Below, in pieces: positions 22,001-34,000 of a stretch of DNA of 64,000 nt. The notes below the pieces were generated by a model. That model saw only the letters and a program-made list of their open reading frames with translations, ran no database searches and was not told where the DNA came from. This DNA is from Haliotis asinina (taxonomy: Eukaryota; Mollusca; Gastropoda; Lepetellida; Haliotidae). The stretch is taken from assembly GCF_037392515.1 (NCBI RefSeq), contig NC_090285.1, positions 6,699,501 to 6,763,500 of the forward strand, given 5' to 3'. Both the position numbers and the translations under genes were made by a program. Within the stretch, counting starts at the first letter, position 1. Every line of letters starts with the position of its first letter.

Positions 22001-25000
22001 GCCCTCGACAGGATCGCTTTACGGTGAAGGTTCCCTGTCTGAGGAGCGTGAGGAGATGGATATCGAGGAGGAGGGGATTGGGGAGGAGTGCGAGTCGGAG
22101 GTCACGTACTCGTTCGGTTCGTCCCTCAGACAGGTTAGAGAGAAAATTGCCGAGGTCTTCCCTCAGGTTTCTATTCCTGTGTCGGAGCCCGACCCCTTGG
22201 AGTTTCGGCTCCCTGGGGAGGCGTTCGCGCCTACTAAAGTCGCCGAGGCGACGTTGCGCCTGCTCCCATCGCTGGTCGGGGAGGTAGTGAATCCGCTCCT
22301 TTCGGGTACCCGGTCGCGCTTTGATCTCCCGGAGATTAGCCGCCAGTATCAACTGGATGAGGATTCTCTATTCGAACCGCCGGTGGTGGACGAGTGTGTG
22401 TACGCCTCGGTCACCCTGGGGTGTCCTCCTCCTCTTCCTTGGCCTTGGCCAGGCAGGGCCGGCGGCTGCCGCCCTTCTCCACGGCCGCTCCAGTGCTAAG
22501 GTCCGCCTATCGTTCCTTTGAGGAGCAATATAGGTGTGCGGCCCAGCAGCTGAGAGTAGTGGTCCATTCAGCTTACCTTTCTGCTTTGCAGGGGCAGCTG
22601 TTGGATCATGGGAGCACTGCTGACGACTCTCCGTCGGCAATGTTGGGTCGGCAGCTTACGGACGTGCACACTCATCTGGCGAGGGACAGCATCAGGTGCT
22701 GTGCTAGCCAGATGATGGGGGCCATCATGGGGTTGCGTCGGCTATGGCTATCCTTAGCCAGGTACTCTCCCGCTACCCAACAGGCACTCCTGGCTCTGCC
22801 CTACAGGTTGGGATCTTCCCTCTTCCCTGGGGCATTACAGGTTGTGCGGGAGGCCGCGGAGGCTGTTAGCACTTTCAAGGACTCTAAGCCCTTGTTTGAG
22901 CAAGCCTCCTCGTCTCGCCAACAGCCTCCCACTCTTGCTTCAGCTTACCCTTCGGCGCTGGCAAAGGAAAGTGCTAAGTGGACTGCTCTGCTGCAGCGCA
23001 AACGTAGCAAGAGGGCGAAAGGCAAAGGCAAGGGGCCTGCATTGCAGCAGTCGCAGCAACAGCAGCCTTTTCGGGGCAAAGGGAAGCCGGCCCCGGCTTC
23101 CCGTTAAACATTTGCCCGGAGCCTTTGGTGTCCCCCACACAAGCAGGTGGAGAACTGCCGACGGTGGGGGTACATTGCCTTGCGCCAGAAGTCCCTGTAG
23201 GCGGCAGGCTGTCACTATTCCTTTCGGAATGGCAGGCAGCTACTTCAAATCCCTGGGTCCTGTCCACAGTCAGGGATGGCCATATGCCACAGTGGAAGCG
23301 AGACCCTCCATGCTTCTCAGGGATTCGGCACACGCCGGTGCCGTTCTCCCGGGAAAGAGCAGAGGTCCTCCGTGCCGAGGTCCAGTCGTTACTGGACAAG
23401 GCTGCCATCGAGTTGGTTCCTGAAGGTCAACAAGAAGACGGGTTTTATTCCACGTACTTCCTTGTGACCAAGAAGGACGGAGGGTTCAGACCGATCTTGA
23501 ATCTCAAAAGGCTGAACAAGTTCATAGATTTTCCGTCCTTCAGGATGGAGACACTGCGGTCAGTGATCTCTTCTGTAGAGACAGGGGATTGGCTCACGTC
23601 AATCGATCTCAAGGACGCTTACCTCCATGTTCCGATACACTCCGAGTTCAAGAAATACCTTCGGTTTTCGTTCGACGGGAAGTGTTATCAGTTTTGGGTT
23701 CTACCCTTCGGCATCTCCACGGCGCCGAGGGTGTTCACCAAACTTATGTTGATTCCGGCTCAGCTAGCCAGGTCACAGGGCAGATGTTGTCATCCGTACC
23801 TGGACGATTGGCTTTTGAGGGCCCTCGGGCTCCTGTTATCACACGATGCCACACAACAAGTGATGGACATCCTGTTGAAGCTCGGCTGGATCATCAATCT
23901 CAAGAAATCAGACCTGACCCCTACGCAGGATCTGGTGTTCTTGGGGGCACGGTTCAATACGGCTCAGGGGATTGTTTCCCTAGCCCCAGACTGCATCGTC
24001 AAAGTTCAGAGAACTGTATTTCAGTTTCTCGAGTTCCCCAGAGCCACAGCAAGAACTTGGCTTCATTTGCTGGGCACTATGGCGGCTACAGTGGACGTGG
24101 TCTGGCATGCGAGGTTGAGGATGCGACCCATTCAACAGGCATTAGCCCAGTTGTGGTCCCATTCGGAGAGCTACGAGACTATTCTCGAGACTCCCGCTTG
24201 GTTGATTCCTCACCTGCGGTGGTGGACGGAAGTCGGAAATCTGTCCAGGGGGATCCCCTTAGAGACACCGACACCTTCCCTCTCGATTCAGACGGATGCC
24301 TCCCTCACAGGCTGGGGGAGCGTCCTGGGCGAACTATCGGTCTCGGGTCATTGGGCCGAGGACAAAGTTACCCTACACATCAATGTGTTGGAATTGAGAG
24401 CTCCGTGGAGTCATTGCGGGGTCAAGTGGTTCACCTAGAGATGGACAACCAGACCGCTATGACGTATATCCTGAAGCAAGGCGGCACAGTGTCTCCGTCC
24501 CTCCTTCAGGAGGCGTGGCAGTTTCTGACTTGGTGCGACCAGTTCGACATTCGGGTGCTCCCTGTTTATCTCCCGGGCATAGACAACGTCCGCGCAGACG
24601 CGCTATCGAGACGTATACTAGCCCCACACGAGTGGATGCTGCATCGGGGGATATTCGGGATTATTTCCCAGTTGTTCGGGTCGTTCCAGGTAGATCTGTT
24701 TGCCTCTGGGGCGACGAACCAGATTCCTGTGTTTTGCTCAAGGATACCGGATCCGAGAGCGATAGCCAACGACGCCTTTCTGCTCGATTGGACATGGAGT
24801 ACTTTGGGCATTCCCGCCAGTGCCTCTGATCTCACGAGTCCTCTCGCAGCTGACCGCACAACCGGCTCGGCTACTTGTGCTTCTAGCACCGCTTTGGTCG
24901 GCTCAAAGCTGGTTTCCGGTAATTCTCAGGTTTCTGGCTCAGCCTCCTGTACTATTACCCTTTCGACCGGACTTACTATCCCAGAACGGAGCGTCACACC

Positions 25001-28000
25001 CCAATCCCAGGATTCAGTGGGTGGCTTGGCCGCTGTCCGGAGTCGCCTCCATGCGAGAGGAATTCCTGCACCAGTTGCAGACACAATTCTGGCTTCGCGG
25101 AGGGATTCGACGAACGTTCAATATGAGGATAGATGGGCCTGTTATGCGCGCTGGTGTGTCGACAGGGGGATTCTCGATCCCTTTTCTGCAGATCTAGTAT
25201 CTGTGTTGGAGTTTCTGCAATCTAAACTGGAAGCCGGTCTGGCCGCTTCTACAGTTAGAGGTTACTCCACGGCAATCTCTGCCTTCCACATTCCTGTCGA
25301 TGGTGAATTATTGGGGCAGCACCCTCTAGTTCAGCGCTTTCATGCAGGCGTGGACAGAATCCGTCCGTCTGTCCGGCGGATTAGTCCCCCGTGGGACTTG
25401 CCAGTCGTTCTTGATTGGCTGTCCGGTCCTCTTTTTCACAACCTGTCGGCTCTGTCCCTCCAGCTGTTGACATGGAAGACTGCTTTTCTTGTGGCGGTAA
25501 CCTCTGGCAGGCGGGTAGGCGACATACACGCTATGTCCGCCAACCCTGAATTAACGGTGTTTCACAAAGACAGAGTGAGCATTCGATTGCCAGATACTTA
25601 CCGTCCTAAGAGAGATAGCACCTTTCACGTTACGGCGCCTATTGAGCTTCCCGCTTTCATGCAGCCTTCGCCGCCCGGTACCTCTCTTCGACGTGCTCAC
25701 GTCTTAGATGTCCGTAAGACCCTTAAGGCTTATATCAAACGAACAAAAGACATTCGGAAGAATGATCAATTGTTCTGCTGTTATGGTGGCGGCAAGGCTG
25801 GCCTTCCGGCAAACAAGCAGACCATATCTAGGTGGCTTGTCTCTGCCATTTGTATGGGATACACCTCGAAAGGTCGTACGCCCCCTGAGGGTTTGAAAGC
25901 TCATTCGGTTAGGGCTGTGGCGACTTCTAAGGCATATGCGTCTGCCTTGCCCATTGAGGAGATCTGCTCCGCGGCTATTTGGAGCCGACCGAGCACGTTC
26001 ATCCGTCATTACCAGTTAGACAGACTGTCAAGCGAGCGTGCTCGGTTTGGCCAGTCAGTTCTCACCAGTGGGCAGGGCACGAGTGCCCTAGCCGATTGAG
26101 CTACCCTTGCATTTGACGAACGATCATTTGACGAACGATCATTTGACATTGTAGCTGCAACAAGTAGACTGGTGGTGGTGTCTTACTGTATACTTTCCAT
26201 CTTTTATCCCGGTGGTGGGCTCTATTATGGTGGTGGTATTTTTTGCTTTACCGGTCTAGACTGTTTCAGGTCTTCCCTAGCACCTTGGCCAGTGCACGAG
26301 AATGGACCCTGATATATCGGTCGCCTGTCTCGACGGGGCGGGGGGCATTTTTTATAAGCACCCTACGACTTTCTCATAGAAATGTAGGGTTAGACTGTGT
26401 AATAGCCTGGCCCTGGTCCACACCCCCGCCGCAAGGCATAGAAGGTCACGTGACCAGGTAAGTTTGATTCCTTGTTACTTTCAGTTAAACGTAATAAAGG
26501 TTATCATCTTATGTCAGGTTCATGAGCAGACAGAATGCCTCTCCCTAAGATCAGTCTTTAGGAGTCTGTCTTATGCTTATAAGTACCCCAAGGAGGATCT
26601 CTATGAAAAAGAATCGAACAAACCTGTAGAGGTTATAGATTCTTTGAATAGAGTCCTCCTTGGGGTAAGGCAACCCACCTCCCCACATTCTGTCTGTATT
26701 GCTTACAGAACGGAAGTGTTTTGCTGGAGGCTATAGTCTGAAGAGTTACCTGCTCTTGGCTGTCATGGGACCAGGGGCCCTGTAGAGGTGGTCTCACAAG
26801 ACAAAAACAATGTTTTTTGTTTTGTATATATTTTATTGAAAAAATATAGTTACAACTGTCGCGAGAATTTAAAGAACATTTAAATGCTTATAAGTACCCC
26901 AAGGAGGACTCTATTCAAAGAATCTGCAACCTCTACAGGTTTGTTCGAATTTTCCTTCCTGTTTTTGTATGGAATTCTTTGTAGGTTATCATAGCAGATA
27001 TATATGTTTTGCATTCGGCAGTTAATGTTAAAAGATGACTGTTTAAGCGTTATGCTGCTTGTTGATGTGTTCCTTCGAGTGGAACATGCGCCCGTAACCT
27101 TGGCTATATGAAATGCCACAACTGCAAGGTCAGTTTGTTGATAGTCGTTGACAGTCACCCTGACCCTTACTGGATTGTCTGGTTTGGGCTTCGTTGTGAC
27201 CCTCACTGGATTGTCTGGTTTAGACTAGGTTGTCTGTAGACCATAGCTGGATTTTGTTTAGTTTGTTGTGTAGTTGTGTGTGTGTGTTTTGGGTTTTTTT
27301 CGTTTGTTTGTTTTGGGATGTTTGGGGGTGAAAGGAGGGAAGCTGCTGAGAGTTATGTTGAGAGTTATACATTGTTTTCTTGATTATCCATGGACCTTTC
27401 TAATGAGATACATACTTCCAGATGACGCACAACAGTCACGGATCCAGTGTAGTTGCGAGCAGTGTCAGTTGAAGAAAACTCTGCTCAAGACCAAGGACTC
27501 CTGGTTCCATGCTAAGGACAAATCAATGTGAGTAGAATAAATGTGTGCAACCTTACTATCAAACATGGTAATGTCTTGTACGTTGGTGTGAGCATGTAAG
27601 TAATCTTACCCATGAAGATCCAGTTTGGAATTTGTCTTCAGCAACCACAAAAAAGCAACTGACAGGATCGGATGGTCAGGCTTGCTGACTTGGTTGACAC
27701 ATGTCATCACATGCCAGTGGTGTAGGTCAGTGCTGATGCTGTTGATCACTGGATCATCTGGTCCAGACTTGATTATTTACAGACCGCCATCATATAGCTA
27801 AAATATTAGTGCAGCGTTCAACAGCTAACTAACCAATAATCTTGTCTAGCAAACATTTGTGAATAGATGAATTATACAAGTATATGATTAAGTTCATAAT
27901 CTTGACAGTGCTTTAGTTTTTATATTAACTTTAGCCTATAAGTTTGCCTGGATCATGCTGGTTGCTTACATAAGTCATGTGAGTAGATGTGAGTACATTT

Positions 28001-31000
28001 GAAATTATGTTTCCATGTTTTGTTTTTCAGAAAAATTGGCTTGATAATTGGCTGGTTGATCTTTTTCCTGTTGGCCTACAAGGTGTCCAAAATACAGATG
28101 GACTATGTGGAATATGACCCCTTCCAGGAACTTGAAGTTGATAGAGTGAGTACTTGTATGATAGTATCATGAAGGGCATTTCAAGTAATTAACTTTAATT
28201 GTTTGCTAAACATGTTTGGACCAAAACAATTTGGAAATTTTGATGCCAAGTATTCTATTCTGTCCAATAGCTTGTTAAATTGGCAATAGTTTCTGTGATA
28301 GTCTTGTGTAACCATGGGTAATAAATGGACGTGTTGCTCAATAACCATCAACAACTGTGACTTAGGGTGCCAGCCCTTCAGAGATCAAGAAGGCCTACAG
28401 GAAGCTCAGTTTGATCTACCATCCTGACAAGCAGACTGGAGACCCCAAGAAGTTTATGAGAATAGCCAAGGCTTTTGCTGCGTGAGTTAATTTAGTCTTG
28501 TCCTCAGCAGTAAATAGAGCCTGCATGTTTCAAGTCTTATGTTGACAATAGAACCAGTAAACTTCAGAAGTATAAAGGCTTAGTATTGCTTTTCTGGGAT
28601 TTTCTTAAGTAAGAATCTGAATTAACCTTTTGATACAGACTGACAGATGAAGAATCTCGCAAGAACTGGGAGGAGTATGGGAACCCTGATGGCCCTGGAG
28701 GTAAGAACTGTGTACATGGTGAAGATTTGTGTCCTACAGGATACAGTGAACAAGTTTCGTTGAATGCCAATTTGAACAGTATATCTGTATATGGAGTCAC
28801 TGAGTATCAGCTTAATGTCAGAAGAAAGCCCTAAATGATGTGGCTCTTAGCTCTTAGATCCAATGCTGACAACCAGGAAGTATTATCAGGCCAAACTGGG
28901 ATTTGAACCCATAAACATTGGCTGCTGTCACTCTCAAGGGACATAACTCTGCAAGAACTAGGTCATGATGATACCGATTTATGTACTACTGTGTATCCAG
29001 TGTTCATTACGTTATCAGTTCTCACCCTGTCTTTTCTAAACGTGTTTGCCCAACAAAGGTATGTACTGATATTTGAGATGTGTTTCAGCTACCAGATTTG
29101 GTATAGCTCTGCCCAAGTGGATTGTTGAGAGGGAAAACTCTATGTGGGTATGTACAATGCAGGTTCACCCAGTGAATTCATGCATTTTTGACATTTTGCA
29201 TCTGTTTCTAATTAAGGGACATAACTCAAGTCAATGTTTATCTCAATTAAAAAGCCTCTTGGGTTCCATTAAGGATTTTACTTGTGTAAAATGAGTCTTT
29301 AATGTGAGTCATGATTGACAGAGTATATGACTGTACTTTTTATTTCTTCCTGTGAACCTCTGTATCGAGTATAATGGATAACATTCAAGTTATTTCTGAA
29401 ATGCCACTTAATGCATTGATCATGTTACCGCATAATTTAGATTAAATAATTGTATAGTAGTGTAAAGAAAGTCATGACTCCCAAATTTAGGAAATGAGCC
29501 CTCAAAGTATATGGTGTATTGTTCCAATTTTTGCAAGTCAGCATGAAACCATGTTACGTGATGTATTTGTGGTAAGCATGTGAAGTGTATTGCAGGTGCT
29601 TGCTGCCTATCTGCTGGTCTTCATGATTCTCATGCCAATCATTGTGGTAAGTGAAACTGCAGACTTGTTCCTTTCTCACCCAACGGAATGGCTCTTCATC
29701 TGATATAAAATAAAAACAACAGCATTTTAGTCATTGACTATAATTTTGAATTTTTCCTCATCACAACTCATGCATATTTGCTCATCTTCACCCTTTATGC
29801 AAAGATAGTGGAACACTTGAAATCTCTTGAAGTTCTCTTCTTTTGAAGCAGACATACAATTACACTCACCAACGGCTTTCATGTCGCGTAGAAACATTAT
29901 GTCAAGTTTATATATTTCACATGTGTGAATAAGATTCTGCATTGACTGAAACAGTAATTGGCTGTGTGTAACTGTATGACCATATTCTGCCAGGGCATGT
30001 GGTGGTATCGGTCAATCAAGTTCAGTGGTGATCAGATCCTGCTGGATACAACACATCTCTACTTCTACTTCATTAGCCGAACTCCAAACATGATCCTCAA
30101 ACGTAAGTTTACCCAGTTTATTACTCTATCAGCTGTTTCTGCTCTCTTCATCCATCAGTAAGTGGGTACCGAGTGGGATGTCATTAACTGTTCATCCAAA
30201 TATAAATGTGTGTCTCTACTGTTGATGTACAGTTATCTTTAAGAATAGGATTTTCATTCTGTCTTTCTGAAGCATAATTTTATGTGAATTTTCACATTTT
30301 CCTCCATTCACAAAGTAAGATTCAGCCTTGGTATGTTTTACTTAGCTGAGAGAAGTAAAAGTAAAAGCCTTGTGTTATTATGGTCTGTTTTCAATCACCC
30401 TGTGTATGTCTCAGGTTCCTTTGATGATTTGGGTTAGAATTGGTCTTCAGAAACCCATACTTGTTGTAAGAGGCAAGTAATGGGATCTGGTGGTAAGACT
30501 CACTCACTGGGTTGATACATGTCATTGTATCCCACTTGTGTACATGTTCATGGCGTTGATCCCTGGATTGTTTGGTCCACATCCAATTATTAACAGGCCG
30601 CCATCACATACCTGGAATATTGCTAAGTGTGGCCTACAGCTAAACTCACTCACTATTTTCTCAGGTGCCATCATGATCCTGGGAGCATCATTTGAATTTG
30701 ACCGCTTTCACAATGCCGAGATCGCAAACAGACCAAGTGACAATGAAGAAATTCCAACAGTAAGTCTTGACTTTACCACTTTTGATATATAGACTATCCA
30801 TGTGTGAATTTTATGGGAATTTCCATGTTTGACAGTGTTTGCTTGTTGTCCCTGACTCTTGTTAACAGGATGTCACGAGCACTGTTTGGTGCATTGGTGA
30901 ATTATCAGACACCAGTAACTTTGGGTGACCTTGACCTCATTTTCAACTTCACCCCAATACTTTGACTACTCTTCAAACTCTTGTTAATGTGATATCTCAT

Positions 31001-34000
31001 GAACTGTTGTACCCAGTGTCTTTATATTTGGTGACAGCTTACATTGGGGGATTATGCAGACACCAGTTGATTAGGGTGCTCTTGACTTTATCTTCATGGT
31101 CACCATGACACTTTGGCCACTTTTTAAACTTATGTGAATGTGATATCTCATAAAACATTGCATCCAATGTCTTCAATCATGATTGAGCAGACACCATTCT
31201 TTTCAGTTATTTTGAGTGTGATCAAAGAATAAAAGGTAGTAACTATGTATATAAATTCTTTCAGCTGATGAAGCTTTTGCCCAACATCCAGAAGGAGAAC
31301 AAGAAGCCACCATTGTGTTACCCTTACAGCATCAAGGCTCGTGCCCTCATTCTGGCTCACTGCCAGAGGATGCCACTGCCACCTCTCAGTCTGGACATCG
31401 GTATGATACACCTTCACAGCCAGATACGGCTTTTTAACAATGGGAGGGTGTGCACACTGTTGAGAAAGAGGGAGCGCATACTTCATTTTCACCCATTTTC
31501 AATGGTCATTTGATATACTTCAATACAAAAGAGGGGCTGCGCACCCCTGCACCCCCTCTCGATCCACCTATGTACGCCTTATGTAGAACTTTCATGCTAC
31601 CATTTCAAATCATGGCCTCACGGAAACTGTGCTGTACCTCATGTAAAGTTTTTCTTGAACGTTTGTTATAATTGTATGGTTTACTGTCATGTATATTGTG
31701 TTTGATTTCCCCAGACAAACAGTACATCCTGAACAAATGCCCATACCTTCTGAATGAGATGATCAACATTTGTGCCCAGCAGGTTGCCATGGCAATGGCA
31801 GGTAGATGTAAGTGCTGCCGTTATGTTTCGTTGTGCCCATCAACTTTAATCCACTAGATGAACTTAGAAACCATAATTTTTCCTTACCCTGACTAATTGA
31901 CTACCCTGACTACATGCTAATTGCTGTTGTCGTGAGTCGGGATAAGTATAAAATATCAATTTTATTCAGAGAATTACATTACTCAGCATGTTTAGATCAC
32001 TCAGCCTGTCCACTGAAAATGCCACTCAGTCCACCCAGTGAACCTGTCCACCCAATACACATAAGCACTCAGCATACACACCCCAGCCAATCAACTGAGA
32101 TGTATCAGAGCTAAACCTGTCATGTATGTCACTGTGTGAACTCTGCAGTTACAAAATAGCATTTACAGTGATTAAAGTTTTATGCTGCTTTGAAATATTT
32201 TCCAAAAATATAGACAGGGACACCAGAAATGGACTGAAAACATTGCACTGTTGTGGGAATCGATCCTAGGTCTTCAGCGTGACAAGCAACACATTACACA
32301 TTAAACTACTATCACATACTGACAAGTATTTACAACATGGTATTACGATGGATGAATAGTGTCAAAAATTTCCAGCAATATGTTTTAATTGTGTGTCAAA
32401 CATGGAGAGCATTATCTCACCATGTGTGAATTTTGTCAAGCATGTAGCCCATTGTGTTACAGTGCAGCAGAGTCCCCGTCTGGACACAGTGGAGAACCTG
32501 ATGAAGCTGAGCCAGATGATTATACAAGCTCTTGAGGAGAAGTCCAGCTCGCTGCTGCAGTTGCCCCACATCACACAGGACATGCTGAGACACTTTGTGG
32601 GCAAGAAAGTGAGATCATTGTTGGTCATATACTTAAACCTACACCACCGTATCATGCAGATACTTTGTGGGAAAGAAGATAGATCACTGTCTTCTGTCCT
32701 TTGTGCCTTATACTTTACTTTGAGAGATCTGGCTCCCACCATGTTCCCAGATGATTTATGTCTTTCAGAGCACTCACATTCCTAGAGAAACCTTGCATTG
32801 TGGTCTCAATGTTCTTTATTCAATTACAGAGGAACATTCGCACTATCCGTGATTTGGTATCCATGAAAGAAGAAGATCGACGCTCAATGCTACGTGGTCT
32901 GAATGACAGCGAATACAATGATGTGATGAACGTGTGTGCAGGCATGCCTGATGTCATCATGGAAGTAACATCTGAGGGTAAGCTAACAAGCAGTTAAATC
33001 CCATGCAACATAAGTGGAGCCAGGAGCACAGGTGACACAAGGTGTCACAGTTAGCTGTGCAGCATTGCACCCCTTAACTGCCCAGATCTGCTGGTCATGG
33101 GTTCAGTGATTGAAATAAAGAAAATTTACAAGTCTTTCATCAGAATTATCCTTCAGCTGTGCATGTCTGGTCATAACGCTTGCTGACTTGGTGGGCACAC
33201 GTAGATCAATGCTCGTAGTGTTTGTCTCTGGATTGTCTGGTTCATAATCCTGTTTTTACTGATCCTGTAGCATAGATTTTGCTAGTGTGTTGTAATACAT
33301 GAAACAAACAATCAATGTTTAGTCTGTTCCCTTCTGGTCACTTCGAACTTTCTGGTGAACTGGTGAAGATGAAAGAATAATGTTTGGTGCACAGCTTATG
33401 CATTTCATATCTGTATGGAAACCCTTGTTGGAGGGATTCATGAAGCAAGCAGTGCATGATTCGAGATAAAATATCGGACATGCATTGTACTTTCCTGTCA
33501 AATTTCAGTTCTTGATGATGAAGACAAATCTATCACTGCTGGATCAATTGTCACGGTAACTGTGAGACTGACACGTGAAGATCTGGGTTTGAAACTGAAT
33601 CGGGAACTGCCAGCCTCTGAAGGTGTTGAAGATGTTGTAGAGAATGATGGAGATGAAGAGGGTGAGGATGGTGAAGAAAAACAGGTGAGGGGGAACAGTG
33701 CTGTTGAGATTTAAGATCAGAATAGTTACACAATACCTCATGCTACCCATGAAACAACCCAACTTTTGGGACAACCCTTTTGACGTTTTTTTATATATAG
33801 ACAATTGTACCTGAAGCCTGCACTACTATGACCCGAGGTCATGCTCATGAATTGTGCACTGACCTTACCCATAAATTGTTTTGTTTACTGCAATTGCACC
33901 CCGTCTCTTGACACCAAAGCAAACAGCAGTTTTAATGATACTTACTTAAGTAACTTCTTCCCCCCAATGACCAACCGTGAACAATTGGTGTTACTTGGAA

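Larger units (their letters stand above)
20424..26950 (+). mobile_element. DIRS-like tyrosine-recombinase retroelement, looks whole or nearly so
   Basis: A 6.5-kb element in SEC63 intron 1, in the gene's orientation. Parts in order: left inverted terminal repeat, gag-like region, reverse transcriptase and RNase H-like region, tyrosine recombinase region, internal complementary region, right inverted terminal repeat. This is the known DIRS-1 group layout, with overlapping open frames and no integrase or protease. AATT lies at both outer edges (20424-20427, 26948-26951), consistent with recombinase-mediated insertion at a short identity rather than a staggered-cut duplication. The interior is far more GC-rich than the flanking intron. 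The two terminal repeats are nearly identical and the frames are long, so the insertion looks young. At most about one break is suspected. Confidence 0.9.

Noticed and set aside
21645-22352. An Arg-rich 235-codon minus-strand frame as a gene
   Set aside because: It is the antisense shadow of the GC-rich gag-like region of the DIRS-like element.
30490-30792. A 100-codon frame running from a SINE into SEC63 exon 9 as an alternative exon
   Set aside because: The splice acceptor at 30664 and phase agreement support the normal exon; the upstream part is repeat sequence.
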